Shown here: positions 7,625-15,740 of the stretch, piece by piece
How positions within the stretch are numbered: the first letter of the stretch is position 1
How the letters are laid out: the number at the start of each line of letters is the position of its first letter
From: JACVRW01 sp963746825
Lineage (GTDB): Bacteria; Actinomycetota; Thermoleophilia; Solirubrobacterales; Thermoleophilaceae
Direction of reading: 5' to 3'
Assembly (NCBI GenBank): GCA_963746825.1
Contig: CAVVCU010000012.1
Location: 1 to 64,000, forward strand
Length of the DNA stretch: 64,000 nt
Program-made: the position numbers and the translations under genes
Notes under the pieces: generated by a model
Told to the model about the DNA's origin: nothing
Databases searched by the model: none
The model's input: only the letters and a program-made list of their open reading frames with translations

Positions 7625-8565
7625 AGGCCCGGGGGGTGGCGGGCCACGAAGCCCGAGCCCGAGCGCTTGGTCCAGGTCCAGCGCGAGCCGGTCTCGCCCA
7701 TCGCGCTCGTGTCGTAGCGGCGGCCGTCGACGACCATGAAGGCGTGCCCGCGGTTGGCGTAGATCGTCACGTGGCGCCCCGGGCCGGGGCTGCCGTAGCT
7801 CATGAAGCCGGTTGAGTCGAGCGGGGAGGAGAGCAGGCCGGCCCCGTGGAGCGCGTAGGAGATTGACCCCGAGCAGTCGTAGCCCGTGTCGTTGAAGGTG
7901 CGGTGGCCGCCCCCGTAGCGGTAGTCCGTCTCGGCGATGCGGTTGGCCGCGCGGATGATCAGCTGCACCCGGCCGCCGCCCCCGCCCCCTCCGCCGCCGC
8001 GGCTGCGGCGCTTGAGAGTCCGCCCGGAGCCGAGGCCGAGCGCGCGACGCGTCATGGGCCCGACCACGCCGTCCGGAGTCAGCCCGTGGCGGCGCTGGAA
8101 GCGCTTGACCGCGCTCTCCGTGGCAGGGCCGAACGCGCCGTCGGCGGGAATGCCGAGCACTCGCTGCAGCGAGCGCACCCCGCCGCCGCGTACCGCCCGC
8201 CGGCTGCCCGACCGCCGCGCGGCGCCACTGCGCCCGCGGCGCCCTGCGGCGCGCCGGCGCTTGAGCATCGGCCCCGAGCCCATGCCGAGCGCCTGGCGGG
8301 TCATCGGACCCACAACGCCGTCGGCCGTGAGGCCGTGGCGGCGCTGGAAGCGCTTGACCGCGAGCTTGGTCTGAGGGCCGAAGACCCCGTCGGCCGGAAT
8401 GCCCAGCTTTCGCTGGAGGCGGCGCACGTCGGCTCCGCGTGACTCGGCGGGGGCCGCCTCGGCACGGTCGGCGGCCAGCGAGCCGCCGCCGGGCGCCACG
8501 CCGAGGGCGAGCGGCACCGCGAGCAGGGCAAGGAGCAGCAGTTGAGTGGGCAGGTTGCGTCTCAT
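7621..8565 (-). CDS. secreted peptidoglycan hydrolase: two PG_binding_1 domains plus NlpC/P60-like domain
   Basis: A 314-residue exported cell-wall enzyme. Residues 1-38 form a signal peptide (MRRNLPTQLLLLALLAVPLALG). Two near-identical peptidoglycan-binding repeats follow, each of the form VRRLQRKLGIPADGVFGPQT...FQRRHGLTADGVVGPMT (about residues 45-95 and 130-180), then an Arg/Gly linker. The C-terminal domain has the Cys of YDCSGSISYAL and the His of RGHAFMVVDG, the NlpC/P60 cysteine-peptidase pair. It is preceded by a c-di-AMP riboswitch, a known control of such wall hydrolases in Actinobacteria. Confidence 0.87.
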   Translation of the reverse strand: MRRNLPTQLLLLALLAVPLALGVAPGGGSLAADRAEAAPAESRGADVRRLQRKLGIPADGVFGPQTKLAVKRFQRRHGLTADGVVGPMTRQALGMGSGPMLKRRRAAGRRGRSGAARRSGSRRAVRGGGVRSLQRVLGIPADGAFGPATESAVKRFQRRHGLTPDGVVGPMTRRALGLGSGRTLKRRSRGGGGGGGGGRVQLIIRAANRIAETDYRYGGGHRTFNDTGYDCSGSISYALHGAGLLSSPLDSTGFMSYGSPGPGRHVTIYANRGHAFMVVDGRRYDTSAMGETGSRWTWTKRSGSGFVARHPPGL

Positions 8566-8573
8566 GATGGGTG

Positions 8574-8715
8574 CGCCTACGAGGTGAGCTGACGGGCTCG
8601 CGCTGTGCGCTACACCGGTAACAGCGCAAGGCCGCCGGTGATTCGCCCCCGCGAATCTCTCGACTCGCCGTGGTTCCCCCGTTCACCCGGCCTGGGGCCT
8701 GGCGATTCGGCAGAT
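8574..8715 (-). promoter_or_regulatory. ydaO/yuaA-type c-di-AMP riboswitch
   Basis: The leader of the hydrolase gene carries the conserved blocks of the ydaO motif, read on the minus strand in order: CCGAATCGCC, CCGGGTGAACGGGGGAACCA, a second GGGGCGAATC, and the 3' block GAGCCCGTCAGCTCACCTCG followed by TAGGCG. These blocks match the actinobacterial ydaO arrangement from memory. The element ends about 9 bases before the ATG, so it could act on either transcription or initiation. Exact 5' boundary is approximate. Confidence 0.85.
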
Positions 8716-8793
8716 TGAGGGCGTCTTTCTATCAGGCGAAAGTCCTGCACCCTGCACGATTTCTTGCACAGCCACCCCGGGTAAGAGGCGGCT

Positions 8794-9369
8794 ATGCACG
8801 AAATCGCACCGGGAATCCGCCACTGGACCGCCGACCACCCCAACATCGGGATGGAGGTCAGCTCGTACTGGCTTCCCGGCCTGAAGGTCCTGCTCGACCC
8901 GCTTGCCGTGCCCGCCGAGGTGGACGACGTCGACCACATCGTCCTGGCCAACCGCCACCACAAGCGCGACGCGCTCGAGGCCCGCGAGCGCTTCGGGGCC
9001 ACGATCCATGCCCCCGAGGCGGGCGCTCACGACTTCGACGACGGCGCCCCGGTGGAGTTCTACGAGTTCGGGGAGGCCTTCGCCGGCGGAGCGATCACCG
9101 CCTACCAGGTGACCGAGCTCTGGCCCGACGACGGCGCGCTGCACATCCCCTCGCTGAGCGCGCTGTCGATCGCCGACACCGTGGTGAACTTCGGCGATGG
9201 CCTCCAGCTCGTGCCCGACAACCTGATGGGCGACGCCGAGGCAGAGAAGCGCGGCATCCTCGAGGGGCTGGCCGGACTCGCCGAGCGCCTCGAGTTCGAC
9301 CACCTGCTGCTGGCCCACGGCGCGCCGATCGCCGACGAGGGCCGGGACCGCCTGCGCGAGTTCGCCTAG
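8794..9369 (+). CDS. MBL-fold-like metallohydrolase, degenerate metal site
   Basis: A 191-residue protein with the general course of a small metallo-beta-lactamase-fold hydrolase: IRHWTADHPNIGMEVSSYWL, then LANRHHKRDALEARERFGATIHAPEAG where canonical members have THxHxDH, and the late histidine in FDHLLLAHGAPI. The loss of the full HxHxDH motif means metal binding and activity are uncertain. It converges with the kinase gene, overlapping by 4 bases. AAGAGG precedes the ATG. Confidence 0.7.
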   Translation: MHEIAPGIRHWTADHPNIGMEVSSYWLPGLKVLLDPLAVPAEVDDVDHIVLANRHHKRDALEARERFGATIHAPEAGAHDFDDGAPVEFYEFGEAFAGGAITAYQVTELWPDDGALHIPSLSALSIADTVVNFGDGLQLVPDNLMGDAEAEKRGILEGLAGLAERLEFDHLLLAHGAPIADEGRDRLREFA

Positions 9370-10307
9370 TGCAGGTCGGCGAGCGCCGGCAACGGCGGCT
9401 GGGCTCCGGGCGCCGTGATCGCCGCCGTGCCGGCGGCCACCGCCGCCCGCGCGGCTTCCTCCAGCGTCAGGCCGGCGGCGAGCGCGGCCGCCAGGGCGCC
9501 CACGGTGGCGTCGCCGGCACCGGTGGTGTCCACCACCTCGACCGGCCGGGCGGGCAGCGCCACGCACTCGTCGCCGTGGCCGAGCAGCGCGCCGTCGGCG
9601 CCGAGCGTGGCCAGCACCGCCCGCGGCCCGTGGCCGAGCAGCCCGGTCACGAGTTCGTGCTCGGGCGCATCCACGTCCAGCCCAACGCCCCCGGCGACTC
9701 CGCGCAGCTCCGGCGCGTTGACCACCAGCACGTCGGTGCGCTCGAGCAGCGGCGGGGAGAGGTCCGCGGGCGGGGCCGCGTTCACCACGAGCAGAGCATC
9801 TTCGGCCAGTTCGCGCGCCGTGGCGTCCACGGCTTCCAGGGGAATCTCGAGCTGGCACACCACCACGGCGGCTGCCCTCAGCAGATCGCCGTGACGCTCG
9901 ATGTCGCCGGCGGAGAGCTTGGCGTTGGCGCCGGGGGCGACGACGATCGCGTTGTCGCCGTCGGGGGTCACGGTGATCAGGGCGCATCCGCTGGCCTCCC
10001 CCGCGATCGCCTCCACCGCGTCGATGTCCACTCCGGCGTCACGGAGGGCGGAGAGCAGGAGCTCCGCGCGCGCGTCGTCGCCGACTCGTCCCACCATCGC
10101 CACCTCGGCCCCCACGCGCGCGGCCGCCACGGCCTGGTTGGCGCCCTTGCCGCCGGCTCGCTCGACCAGATCGGAGCCGAGGACGGTCTCGCCCGCCTGA
10201 GGCCGGTTGTTCACCGCCACCGCGAGGTCGGCGTTCAGCGATCCCACGACGGCCACGCGGCCACCAGAGCCGACCCCCACCGCCTCGTCCTGGCGCACGA
10301 CGGACAC
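9366..10307 (-). CDS. rbsK: PfkB-family sugar kinase, ribokinase-like
   Basis: Carbohydrate kinase of 313 residues. The N-terminal motif VVGSLNADLAVAV, the ribokinase-type AGGKGANQAVAAARVGAEV, and the C-terminal active-site motif VDTTGAGDATVGALAAALA (catalytic Asp) place it in the ribokinase branch of PfkB. No ribose transporter or repressor is adjacent, so the substrate is not confirmed. The GTG start at 10307 is 23 bases from the divergent oxidoreductase gene. Confidence 0.85.
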   Translation of the reverse strand: MSVVRQDEAVGVGSGGRVAVVGSLNADLAVAVNNRPQAGETVLGSDLVERAGGKGANQAVAAARVGAEVAMVGRVGDDARAELLLSALRDAGVDIDAVEAIAGEASGCALITVTPDGDNAIVVAPGANAKLSAGDIERHGDLLRAAAVVVCQLEIPLEAVDATARELAEDALLVVNAAPPADLSPPLLERTDVLVVNAPELRGVAGGVGLDVDAPEHELVTGLLGHGPRAVLATLGADGALLGHGDECVALPARPVEVVDTTGAGDATVGALAAALAAGLTLEEAARAAVAAGTAAITAPGAQPPLPALADLH

Positions 10308-10330
10308 GCGCCGGAAAGTACACTTCTGCG

Positions 10331-11926
10331 GTGGCGCCCCGCTCCAGCTCCGTCCTGTCCGACGCCCAGCGGGCGGTGCTCGCTCAGCACGGGGACGAGC
10401 GCACCGCCGAGGTGGGCGAGTTTCTCTTCCGTGTCGGCGACAAGCGGTATCCGTTCATCGCCATCCTCGAAGGCGAGGTGGCCATTCAGGACGCCACCGG
10501 GGCGGAGGTGATCCGGCACGGAGCCTCCGGGTTCCTGGGCGAGATGAACCTGCTCTCGGGGCAGACCGTGTTCCTCAACGCGGTGGTCACGAAGCCCATG
10601 CGCTACATCGCCGTCGACCGCGACGCCCTGCGTCCGCTGCTGTTCGAGGACGCGTCGCTGGCCGACCTCCTGCTCTCGACCTTCATGAGCCGCCGCGAGT
10701 TGCTGCAGCAGCGCCAGGGGGTGGGCGTGGAGATCGTCGGCCCGGCCTCTTCGCCGGCGACCCGCGGGATGGTGGAGTGGGCCAGGCGCAACCGGCTGCC
10801 GCACAACTGGCGCGATCCCGAGCACTCCGACGATCCGGAGGTTCCGGCCCTGGTCGAGGGGCTCGAGCCCGATCAGCTGCCGCTGGTGCGGCTGCCCGGC
10901 GGGGATGACCTGCTCAATCCGTCCAGCGGAGAGCTCTCGCGGGCGCTCGGCATCGGCCTGGAGCTTCAGCCGCGCGAGGAGGTCGATCTCCTGGTCATCG
11001 GAGGCGGCCCAGCGGGCCTCGGCGCCGCGGTCTACGGCTCCTCCGAGGGCCTCGACACGCTCGTGGTCGAGAGCACGGCCCTCGGCGGTCAGGCCGGCGC
11101 GTCACGGCGGATCGAGAACTATCTCGGCTTCCCGGCCGGCATCACCGGCAACGAGCTCACCAGCCGCGCCGTCACGCAGGCGCGGAAGTTCAACACGCGC
11201 ACCGCCACGCCGTACCGCGCCCTGGCGCTGGAGCCCGGCACCGAGCGTCACGTGGTGAAGCTCGAAAGCGACCGCGAGGTTGCGGCTCGGGCCGTGGTGC
11301 TGGCCACCGGGGCCGAATACCGCCGGCTGCCGGTGGCCGGGCTCGAGGAGTACGAGGGCCTGAGCATCTTCTACGCCGCCGGGCCGCCGGAGGCGCAGCG
11401 CTGCAGCGCGACGCGGGTGGGAGTGGTGGGCGGCGGCAACTCGGCCGGACAGGCGGCCGTCTGGCTGGCGCGCGGCGGCGCGCTCGTGACCCTGCTCCAC
11501 CGCCGCGGCGACCTGCGCGAAACGATGTCCGACTACCTGATCGGCGAGCTCGACCGGCACGGCGTGTCGGTGCGCGACCGCAGCGAGATAGCAGAGCTGC
11601 ACGGCTCCGGCGGCGAGCTCGAGGCGGTCACGCTGGCCGACGGCAAACGCCTGCCGTTCTCGTTCCTCTTCCTCTTCCTCGGTGCGGCGCCGTGCACGGA
11701 CTGGCTGGGCGACACGGTCGCCCGCGACGCCAACGGCTTCGTGCTCACCGGTCCCGACGTGGGCGCCGAAGGCCTGCTCGAGACGAACGTCCCGGGGATC
11801 TACGCGGCGGGCGACGTGCGCTCGGGCTCGGTCAAGCGCTGCGCCACGGCGGTCGGCGAAGGGGCGATGGTGGTGCGATTCGTCCACGAGCGCATCGCGG
11901 GCGCCTCGCCGGTCTCCGCCGGCTAG
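10331..11926 (+). CDS. fusion: cyclic-nucleotide-binding domain, thioredoxin-like linker domain, thioredoxin-reductase-like FAD oxidoreductase
   Basis: A 531-residue multidomain flavoprotein. Residues about 10-130 resemble a CRP-type cNMP-binding beta barrel (GASGFLGEMNLLSGQT phosphate-binding loop). About 130-210 fit a thioredoxin/glutaredoxin-like fold without CxxC. From about 215, VDLLVIGGGPAGLGAAVYGSSEG binds FAD, GGQAGASRRIENYLGFP is the TrxR-like loop, VGVVGGGNSAGQAAVWLA binds NAD(P)H, and YAAGDVRSGSVKRCATAVGEG closes the FAD site. The redox CxxC of true thioredoxin reductases is absent. This suggests a signal-gated oxidoreductase; electron acceptor unknown. GTG start. Confidence 0.85.
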   Translation: MAPRSSSVLSDAQRAVLAQHGDERTAEVGEFLFRVGDKRYPFIAILEGEVAIQDATGAEVIRHGASGFLGEMNLLSGQTVFLNAVVTKPMRYIAVDRDALRPLLFEDASLADLLLSTFMSRRELLQQRQGVGVEIVGPASSPATRGMVEWARRNRLPHNWRDPEHSDDPEVPALVEGLEPDQLPLVRLPGGDDLLNPSSGELSRALGIGLELQPREEVDLLVIGGGPAGLGAAVYGSSEGLDTLVVESTALGGQAGASRRIENYLGFPAGITGNELTSRAVTQARKFNTRTATPYRALALEPGTERHVVKLESDREVAARAVVLATGAEYRRLPVAGLEEYEGLSIFYAAGPPEAQRCSATRVGVVGGGNSAGQAAVWLARGGALVTLLHRRGDLRETMSDYLIGELDRHGVSVRDRSEIAELHGSGGELEAVTLADGKRLPFSFLFLFLGAAPCTDWLGDTVARDANGFVLTGPDVGAEGLLETNVPGIYAAGDVRSGSVKRCATAVGEGAMVVRFVHERIAGASPVSAG

Positions 11927-12276
11927 ACCAGCTCGAGGAAGACCATCTCCGTGGAGTCGGACTTGCGCGGCCCGAGCTTCAGGATGCGCGTGTAGCCGCC
12001 CGCGCGATCCGCGTAGCGGGGCCCGATCTCCTCGAAGAGCTTGTACACCACGAACTTGTCCTGGCCGAGGCGGGCCATGGCCAGGCGGCGGGAGTGGCCG
12101 TCGCCCTTCTTGGCCAGCGTGATCAGGCGCTCGAGCTCGGGCTTGACCGCCTTGGCCTTGGCCTCGGTGGTCTGGATGCGCTCGTGGTCGATCACCTCGC
12201 GGCACAGGTTCATGAACAGCGCCTTGCGGTGCGCCGAGTCGCGAGACAGCTTGCCTCTCTGTTTACGGTGGCGCAC
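11923..12276 (-). CDS. rplQ: 50S ribosomal protein L17
   Basis: L17, 117 residues, lines the peptide exit tunnel region of the large subunit. The N-terminus MRHRKQRGKLSRDSAHRKAL and the ITLAKKGDGHSRRLA segment are diagnostic. It is the last gene of the alpha operon, 12 bases after rpoA, and its stop overlaps the convergent oxidoreductase gene by 4 bases. Confidence 0.97.
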   Translation of the reverse strand: MRHRKQRGKLSRDSAHRKALFMNLCREVIDHERIQTTEAKAKAVKPELERLITLAKKGDGHSRRLAMARLGQDKFVVYKLFEEIGPRYADRAGGYTRILKLGPRKSDSTEMVFLELV

Positions 12277-12288
12277 AGCCGAAATACC

Positions 12289-13263
12289 TTACCCGGCGCG
12301 GAGTGCGAGCCCGCGCGCGTCGAGGGTCTCCTTCACTTCCTCGATCGACTTGCGCCCGAAGTTCGGAATCGCCGCCAGCTCGGAGTCCGACTTCTGGACG
12401 AGGTCGCCCACCGTCTGGATGCCCGCGCGCTTGAGGCAGTTGTAGGAGCGCACGCCCAGCTCGAGCTCCTCGATGAGGATGTCGTCCATCCCGCCGGCAC
12501 CCGGCGCGCCGGCGCCGTCGCCGCCGAGACCGTCGTTGCCGGCCACGAGGGCCGCGCCCTGGTCGCGCAGGGCCTCTACGCGCTCGGCGTCGGTGAAGAT
12601 CGCCAGGTACTTGATGAGGATCTCCGCCGCCTCGCGCAGAGCGGTCTGCGGATCGAGCGAGCCGTCGGTCTCGATGTCCATCGTGAGCTTGTCGTAGTCG
12701 GTCTTCTGACCCACGCGGGCCGCGTCGACCGAGTAGGCCACACGCTTGACGGGGGAGAAGATCGAGTCGATCGGGATCACGCCGATCGGCTGATCGGGGG
12801 TCTTGTTGTCCTCGGCGGGCGAGTACCCGCGCCCGTGGCCGATCGTCAGGTACATCTCGAGCTTGGTCTTGCGCTCGAGCGCGGCGATGCGGACCTCGGG
12901 GTTGAGGATCTCGACGCCCGAGGGCAGGTCGATGTCGCCCGCGGTCACGTCACCGGGGCCGGTCACCACGAGCGGCGCCTCGATCTCGGCCGCGTCGGAG
13001 TGCATCCGGCAGACGACCTCCTTGAGGTTGAGGACGATGTCGGTCACGTCCTCCTTCACGCCGTTGATCGTGGAGAACTCGTGCGCGACTCCCTCGATGC
13101 GCACGCTGGTGACCGCCGCGCCGGCCAGCGACGACAGCAGCACTCGCCGCAGCGAGTTGCCGAAGGTGTAGCCGAAGCCGCGGTCCAGCGGCTCGATCGT
13201 GAAAGTGCCGCGATTGTCCTCGACGCTCTCGGCGGAAATCTGGGGAGTCTGAAACTCGATCAT
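12289..13263 (-). CDS. rpoA: DNA-directed RNA polymerase subunit alpha
   Basis: Alpha subunit, 324 residues: scaffold for polymerase assembly and contact point for regulators and UP elements. The N-terminal domain shows RGFGYTFGNSLRRVLLSSL; the C-terminal domain begins after an Ala/Gly linker with ELELGVRSYNCLKRAGIQTVGDL and IPNFGRKSIEEVKE, the DNA-binding helix-hairpin-helix. AAGGA lies 7 bases before the ATG. A 55-base spacer with a strong hairpin separates it from rpsD. Confidence 0.98.
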   Translation of the reverse strand: MIEFQTPQISAESVEDNRGTFTIEPLDRGFGYTFGNSLRRVLLSSLAGAAVTSVRIEGVAHEFSTINGVKEDVTDIVLNLKEVVCRMHSDAAEIEAPLVVTGPGDVTAGDIDLPSGVEILNPEVRIAALERKTKLEMYLTIGHGRGYSPAEDNKTPDQPIGVIPIDSIFSPVKRVAYSVDAARVGQKTDYDKLTMDIETDGSLDPQTALREAAEILIKYLAIFTDAERVEALRDQGAALVAGNDGLGGDGAGAPGAGGMDDILIEELELGVRSYNCLKRAGIQTVGDLVQKSDSELAAIPNFGRKSIEEVKETLDARGLALRAG

Positions 13264-13286
13264 GGGAGGTTCCTTCGCTTGGGGCC

Positions 13287-13310
13287 GCGCGACACCGCTT
13301 CGGTGCGCGC
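13287..13310 (-). other. hairpin between rpsD and rpoA
   Basis: GCGCG-CACCG, 3-base loop, CGGTG-T-CGCGC: two stacked 5-base stems with one bulged base in the longest spacer of the alpha operon. S4 (rpsD) autoregulates this operon in other bacteria, so a role in rpoA expression or processing is possible, but no S4-type pseudoknot can be drawn with confidence. Confidence 0.35.
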
Positions 13311-13318
13311 GTAGTTAC

Positions 13319-13939
13319 TTACTTCGAGTAGAGCTCGACGATGAGCTGCTCTTGGACCGGAGTGGTGATCTCCGCCCGGTCCGGCAGGCGCAGCACCTTC
13401 GCGGTCAGCCCGTCGTGGTCGGCCTGAAGCCAGGCCGGCACCGCGGAGGTCAGCTCGGTGGCCTCGCGGATGACGGCGTCGACAGGAGCGCTCGGCTTCA
13501 GCGTGATCACGTCTTCCTCGCGCACTTGGTACGAGGGAATGTCGACGCGCCGGCCGTTGATGAGCCAGTGGCCGTGCCGGATCATCTGGCGCGCCTGGCG
13601 CCGGGAGGCGGCGAAGCCGAGACGCACGAGCACGTTGTCGAAGCGCGATTCGAGCAGCCTCAACAGGTTCTCACCGGTCACGCCCTCCTGACGGCTGGCC
13701 TTGGCGTAGTAGTTGCGAAACTGCTTCTCGAGCACTCCGTAGTAGCGGCGCGCCTTCTGCTTCTCGCGCAGCTGCACGCGGTACTCCGATTGACGCGAGC
13801 GACCGCGGCCGTGGTCGCCGGGCGGGTAGTTGCGCCGCTCGACGGCGCACTTGTCGGTCAGGCAGCGCTCGCCCTTCAGGAAGAGCTTCATGCCCTCGCG
13901 GCGGCACTGCTTGCACTGGGGAGAGGTGTCGCGGGCCAT
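13319..13939 (-). CDS. rpsD: 30S ribosomal protein S4
   Basis: S4, 206 residues, nucleates small-subunit assembly. The start MARDTSPQCKQCRREG with a later CLTDKC gives the four-cysteine zinc-binding version of S4. The S4 RNA-binding domain is VRLGFAASRRQARQMIRHGHWLINGRRVDIPS. ATG overlaps the rpsK stop by one base. Confidence 0.97.
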   Translation of the reverse strand: MARDTSPQCKQCRREGMKLFLKGERCLTDKCAVERRNYPPGDHGRGRSRQSEYRVQLREKQKARRYYGVLEKQFRNYYAKASRQEGVTGENLLRLLESRFDNVLVRLGFAASRRQARQMIRHGHWLINGRRVDIPSYQVREEDVITLKPSAPVDAVIREATELTSAVPAWLQADHDGLTAKVLRLPDRAEITTPVQEQLIVELYSK

Positions 13940-14331
13940 TACACGCGCCTCCTCTTCCGTGGCCGGCAGCCGTTGTGGGCCTGCGGCGTGACGTCCTTGA
14001 TGGTGGTGATCTCGAGACCGGCGGCCTGAAGCGAGCGGATCGCGGTCTCGCGGCCCGAGCCCGGGCCCTTCACGTAGACCTCGACCTTCTGCAGGCCGTG
14101 CTCCATGCCCTTGCGGGCCGCCGCGTCGGCGGTCACCTGGGCGGCGAACGGAGTCGACTTGCGGGAGCCCTTGAAGCCGGCACCGCCGGCGGACTCCCAC
14201 GCGATCACGTTGCCGTCCTTGTCGCTCAGCGAGACGATCGTGTTGTTGAAGCTGGTCTTGATGTGGGCTTGGCCGAAGGGCACGTTCTTGCGAACACGCC
14301 GGCGGCCGCGGGGGCGTCTGGGCTGTGGCAT
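13939..14331 (-). CDS. rpsK: 30S ribosomal protein S11
   Basis: S11, 130 residues, platform of the 30S subunit. Diagnostic segments: AHIKTSFNNTIVSLSDKDGN, WESAGGAGFKGSRKSTPFAAQ, and the tail DVTPQAHNGCRPRKRRRV. Two bases separate it from rpsM upstream. Confidence 0.97.
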   Translation of the reverse strand: MPQPRRPRGRRRVRKNVPFGQAHIKTSFNNTIVSLSDKDGNVIAWESAGGAGFKGSRKSTPFAAQVTADAAARKGMEHGLQKVEVYVKGPGSGRETAIRSLQAAGLEITTIKDVTPQAHNGCRPRKRRRV

Positions 14332-14333
14332 AC

Positions 14334-14720
14334 CTAGTGCTTCCTGATCTTCTTCTTGCCGCCGCCCGCGGAGGAACCACGCTTCGGTCCCTTGCGCGAA
14401 CGCGCGTTGGTCTTTGTGCGCTGCCCGTTGGCGGGGAGGCCGCGCCGGTGGCGCAGTCCCTTGTACGAGCCGATCTCCATGAGTCGCTTGACGTTCTGCG
14501 AGCGCTCGCGGCGCAGATCGCCCTCCACGAGCAGGTCGTCGACCTTCTCGCGCAGCTTGCGTACCTCGTCCTCGGTCAGGTCCTTCACGTAGGTGTTGGG
14601 CTCGACCCCGGCTTCGGTCAGGACCTGGTTGGAGGTCGACCGGCCTATGCCGTAGATATAGGTGAGCCCGATCTCGGCCCTCTTGTTGAGGGGGATGTTG
14701 ATGCCTGCGATGCGTGCCAT
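14334..14720 (-). CDS. rpsM: 30S ribosomal protein S13
   Basis: S13, 128 residues, head of the 30S subunit, contacts tRNA and the 50S bridge. MARIAGINIPLNKRAEIGLTYIYGIGRS and HRRGLPANGQRTKTNARSRKG are conserved; the tail is Lys/Arg/Gly-rich. It follows rpmJ after 11 bases. Confidence 0.97.
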   Translation of the reverse strand: MARIAGINIPLNKRAEIGLTYIYGIGRSTSNQVLTEAGVEPNTYVKDLTEDEVRKLREKVDDLLVEGDLRRERSQNVKRLMEIGSYKGLRHRRGLPANGQRTKTNARSRKGPKRGSSAGGGKKKIRKH

Positions 14721-14731
14721 TTAGCCCCGAG

Positions 14732-14845
14732 TCACCCCTGACGCTGCTTGTGACGCGGGTTCTGACAGATCACCAAAACGGCACCGCCGCGGCGGATGAC
14801 TTTGCACTTTTCGCACATGGGCTTGACTGATGCGCGGACTTTCAT
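14732..14845 (-). CDS. rpmJ: 50S ribosomal protein L36 (zinc-binding form)
   Basis: L36, 37 residues: MKVRASVKPMCEKCKVIRRG and then CQNPRHKQRQG. Cys11, Cys14, Cys27 and His32 form the zinc ribbon. The 95 bases upstream hold a likely extended -10 element; infA, usually just upstream of rpmJ, is missing here. Confidence 0.95.
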   Translation of the reverse strand: MKVRASVKPMCEKCKVIRRGGAVLVICQNPRHKQRQG

Positions 14846-14918
14846 AGCTCCGAGACCGGGAAACGTATCGAACGAGGACGAGCGCGCTGCCCAGGAGACG
14901 GCCGCGCGCCGACCGGTA

Positions 14919-14927
14919 AATATAGCA
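14919..14927 (-). promoter_or_regulatory. candidate extended -10 promoter for rpmJ-rpsM-rpsK-rpsD-rpoA-rplQ
   Basis: On the minus strand TGC TATATT lies in the 95-base map-rpmJ gap, a short AT-rich island in GC-rich DNA. The same nine bases occur upstream of rpoB. No good -35 is visible, as is usual for extended -10 promoters. Transcription would start about 70 bases before rpmJ. Confidence 0.45.
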
Positions 14928-14940
14928 AGACGTTGGCGCG

Positions 14941-15732
14941 CTAGGCCGGCGCGGCGGCGGGCGCCACGCCCTCGCCGACCAGCTCGTGCCAGGGGGTGAG
15001 GATTCGAGGGCCCTCGGCGGTGATCGCCACCGTGTGCTCGAAGTGCGCGGCGAGCGACCCGTCCTGGGAGTACACCGCCCAGTTGTCGGAGCCCATGCGC
15101 ACGTGGTGGGTGCCGGCGTTGACCATCGGCTCGATGGCCAGGCACATGCCCTCCTCGAGCTCCGGGCCGGTGCCGGGATCGCCGAAGTTCGGGATCTGCG
15201 GGTCCTCGTGCATGTCGCGCCCGATGCCGTGGCCCACCAGCGAGCGGATCACGGCGAAGCCGTCGGCCTCCACGCGCGTCTGCACGGCATGTGACACGTC
15301 GCCCAGGCGGTTGCCCAGGCGGCACTGCTCGACCGCGTCGAACAGGGAGGCGCGCGTGCTCGCGATCAGGCGCTGGGCGATCGGGGTGACGTTGCCGATG
15401 GGATGGGTGATCGCCGCGTCGGCCACATAGCCGTCGTGGATCACGCCGATGTCGATGGAGATGAGGTCGCCGCGCTTGAGCTCGTACGAGCCGGGGATGC
15501 CGTGCACCACCATCGAGTTGGGCGACGCGCAGATCGAGCCCGGAAAGCCCCGGTAGCCCTTGAACGCCGGCTCGGCGTCCTGCGAGCGGATGAAGCGCTC
15601 GGCGGCGGCGTCGAGGTCGGCGGTGGTCACGCCCGGGCGCGCCTTGGCGCGCAGCATCGCGTGGCAGCGGGCCAGGATCCGGCCCGCCTGGGCCATCTTC
15701 TCGAGCTCTTCGGGGGTCTTGCGCAGAATCAT
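14941..15732 (-). CDS. map: methionine aminopeptidase, type I
   Basis: Removes the initiator methionine from nascent proteins; 263 residues. Metal ligands are visible in SIDIGVIHDGYVADAA (two Asp), GHGIGRDMHEDP (His), LAIEPMVNAG (Glu) and HFEHTVAIT (Glu). ATG at 15732 gives MILRKTPEELEKMAQAGRI, the conserved family start. It follows adk after 8 bases, as in most spc operons. Confidence 0.95.
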   Translation of the reverse strand: MILRKTPEELEKMAQAGRILARCHAMLRAKARPGVTTADLDAAAERFIRSQDAEPAFKGYRGFPGSICASPNSMVVHGIPGSYELKRGDLISIDIGVIHDGYVADAAITHPIGNVTPIAQRLIASTRASLFDAVEQCRLGNRLGDVSHAVQTRVEADGFAVIRSLVGHGIGRDMHEDPQIPNFGDPGTGPELEEGMCLAIEPMVNAGTHHVRMGSDNWAVYSQDGSLAAHFEHTVAITAEGPRILTPWHELVGEGVAPAAAPA

Positions 15733-15740
15733 CCGGGTAT

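Noticed and set aside
14846..14940. Possible short infA variant
   Set aside because: No S1-like OB-fold motif in any frame; the gap is too short.
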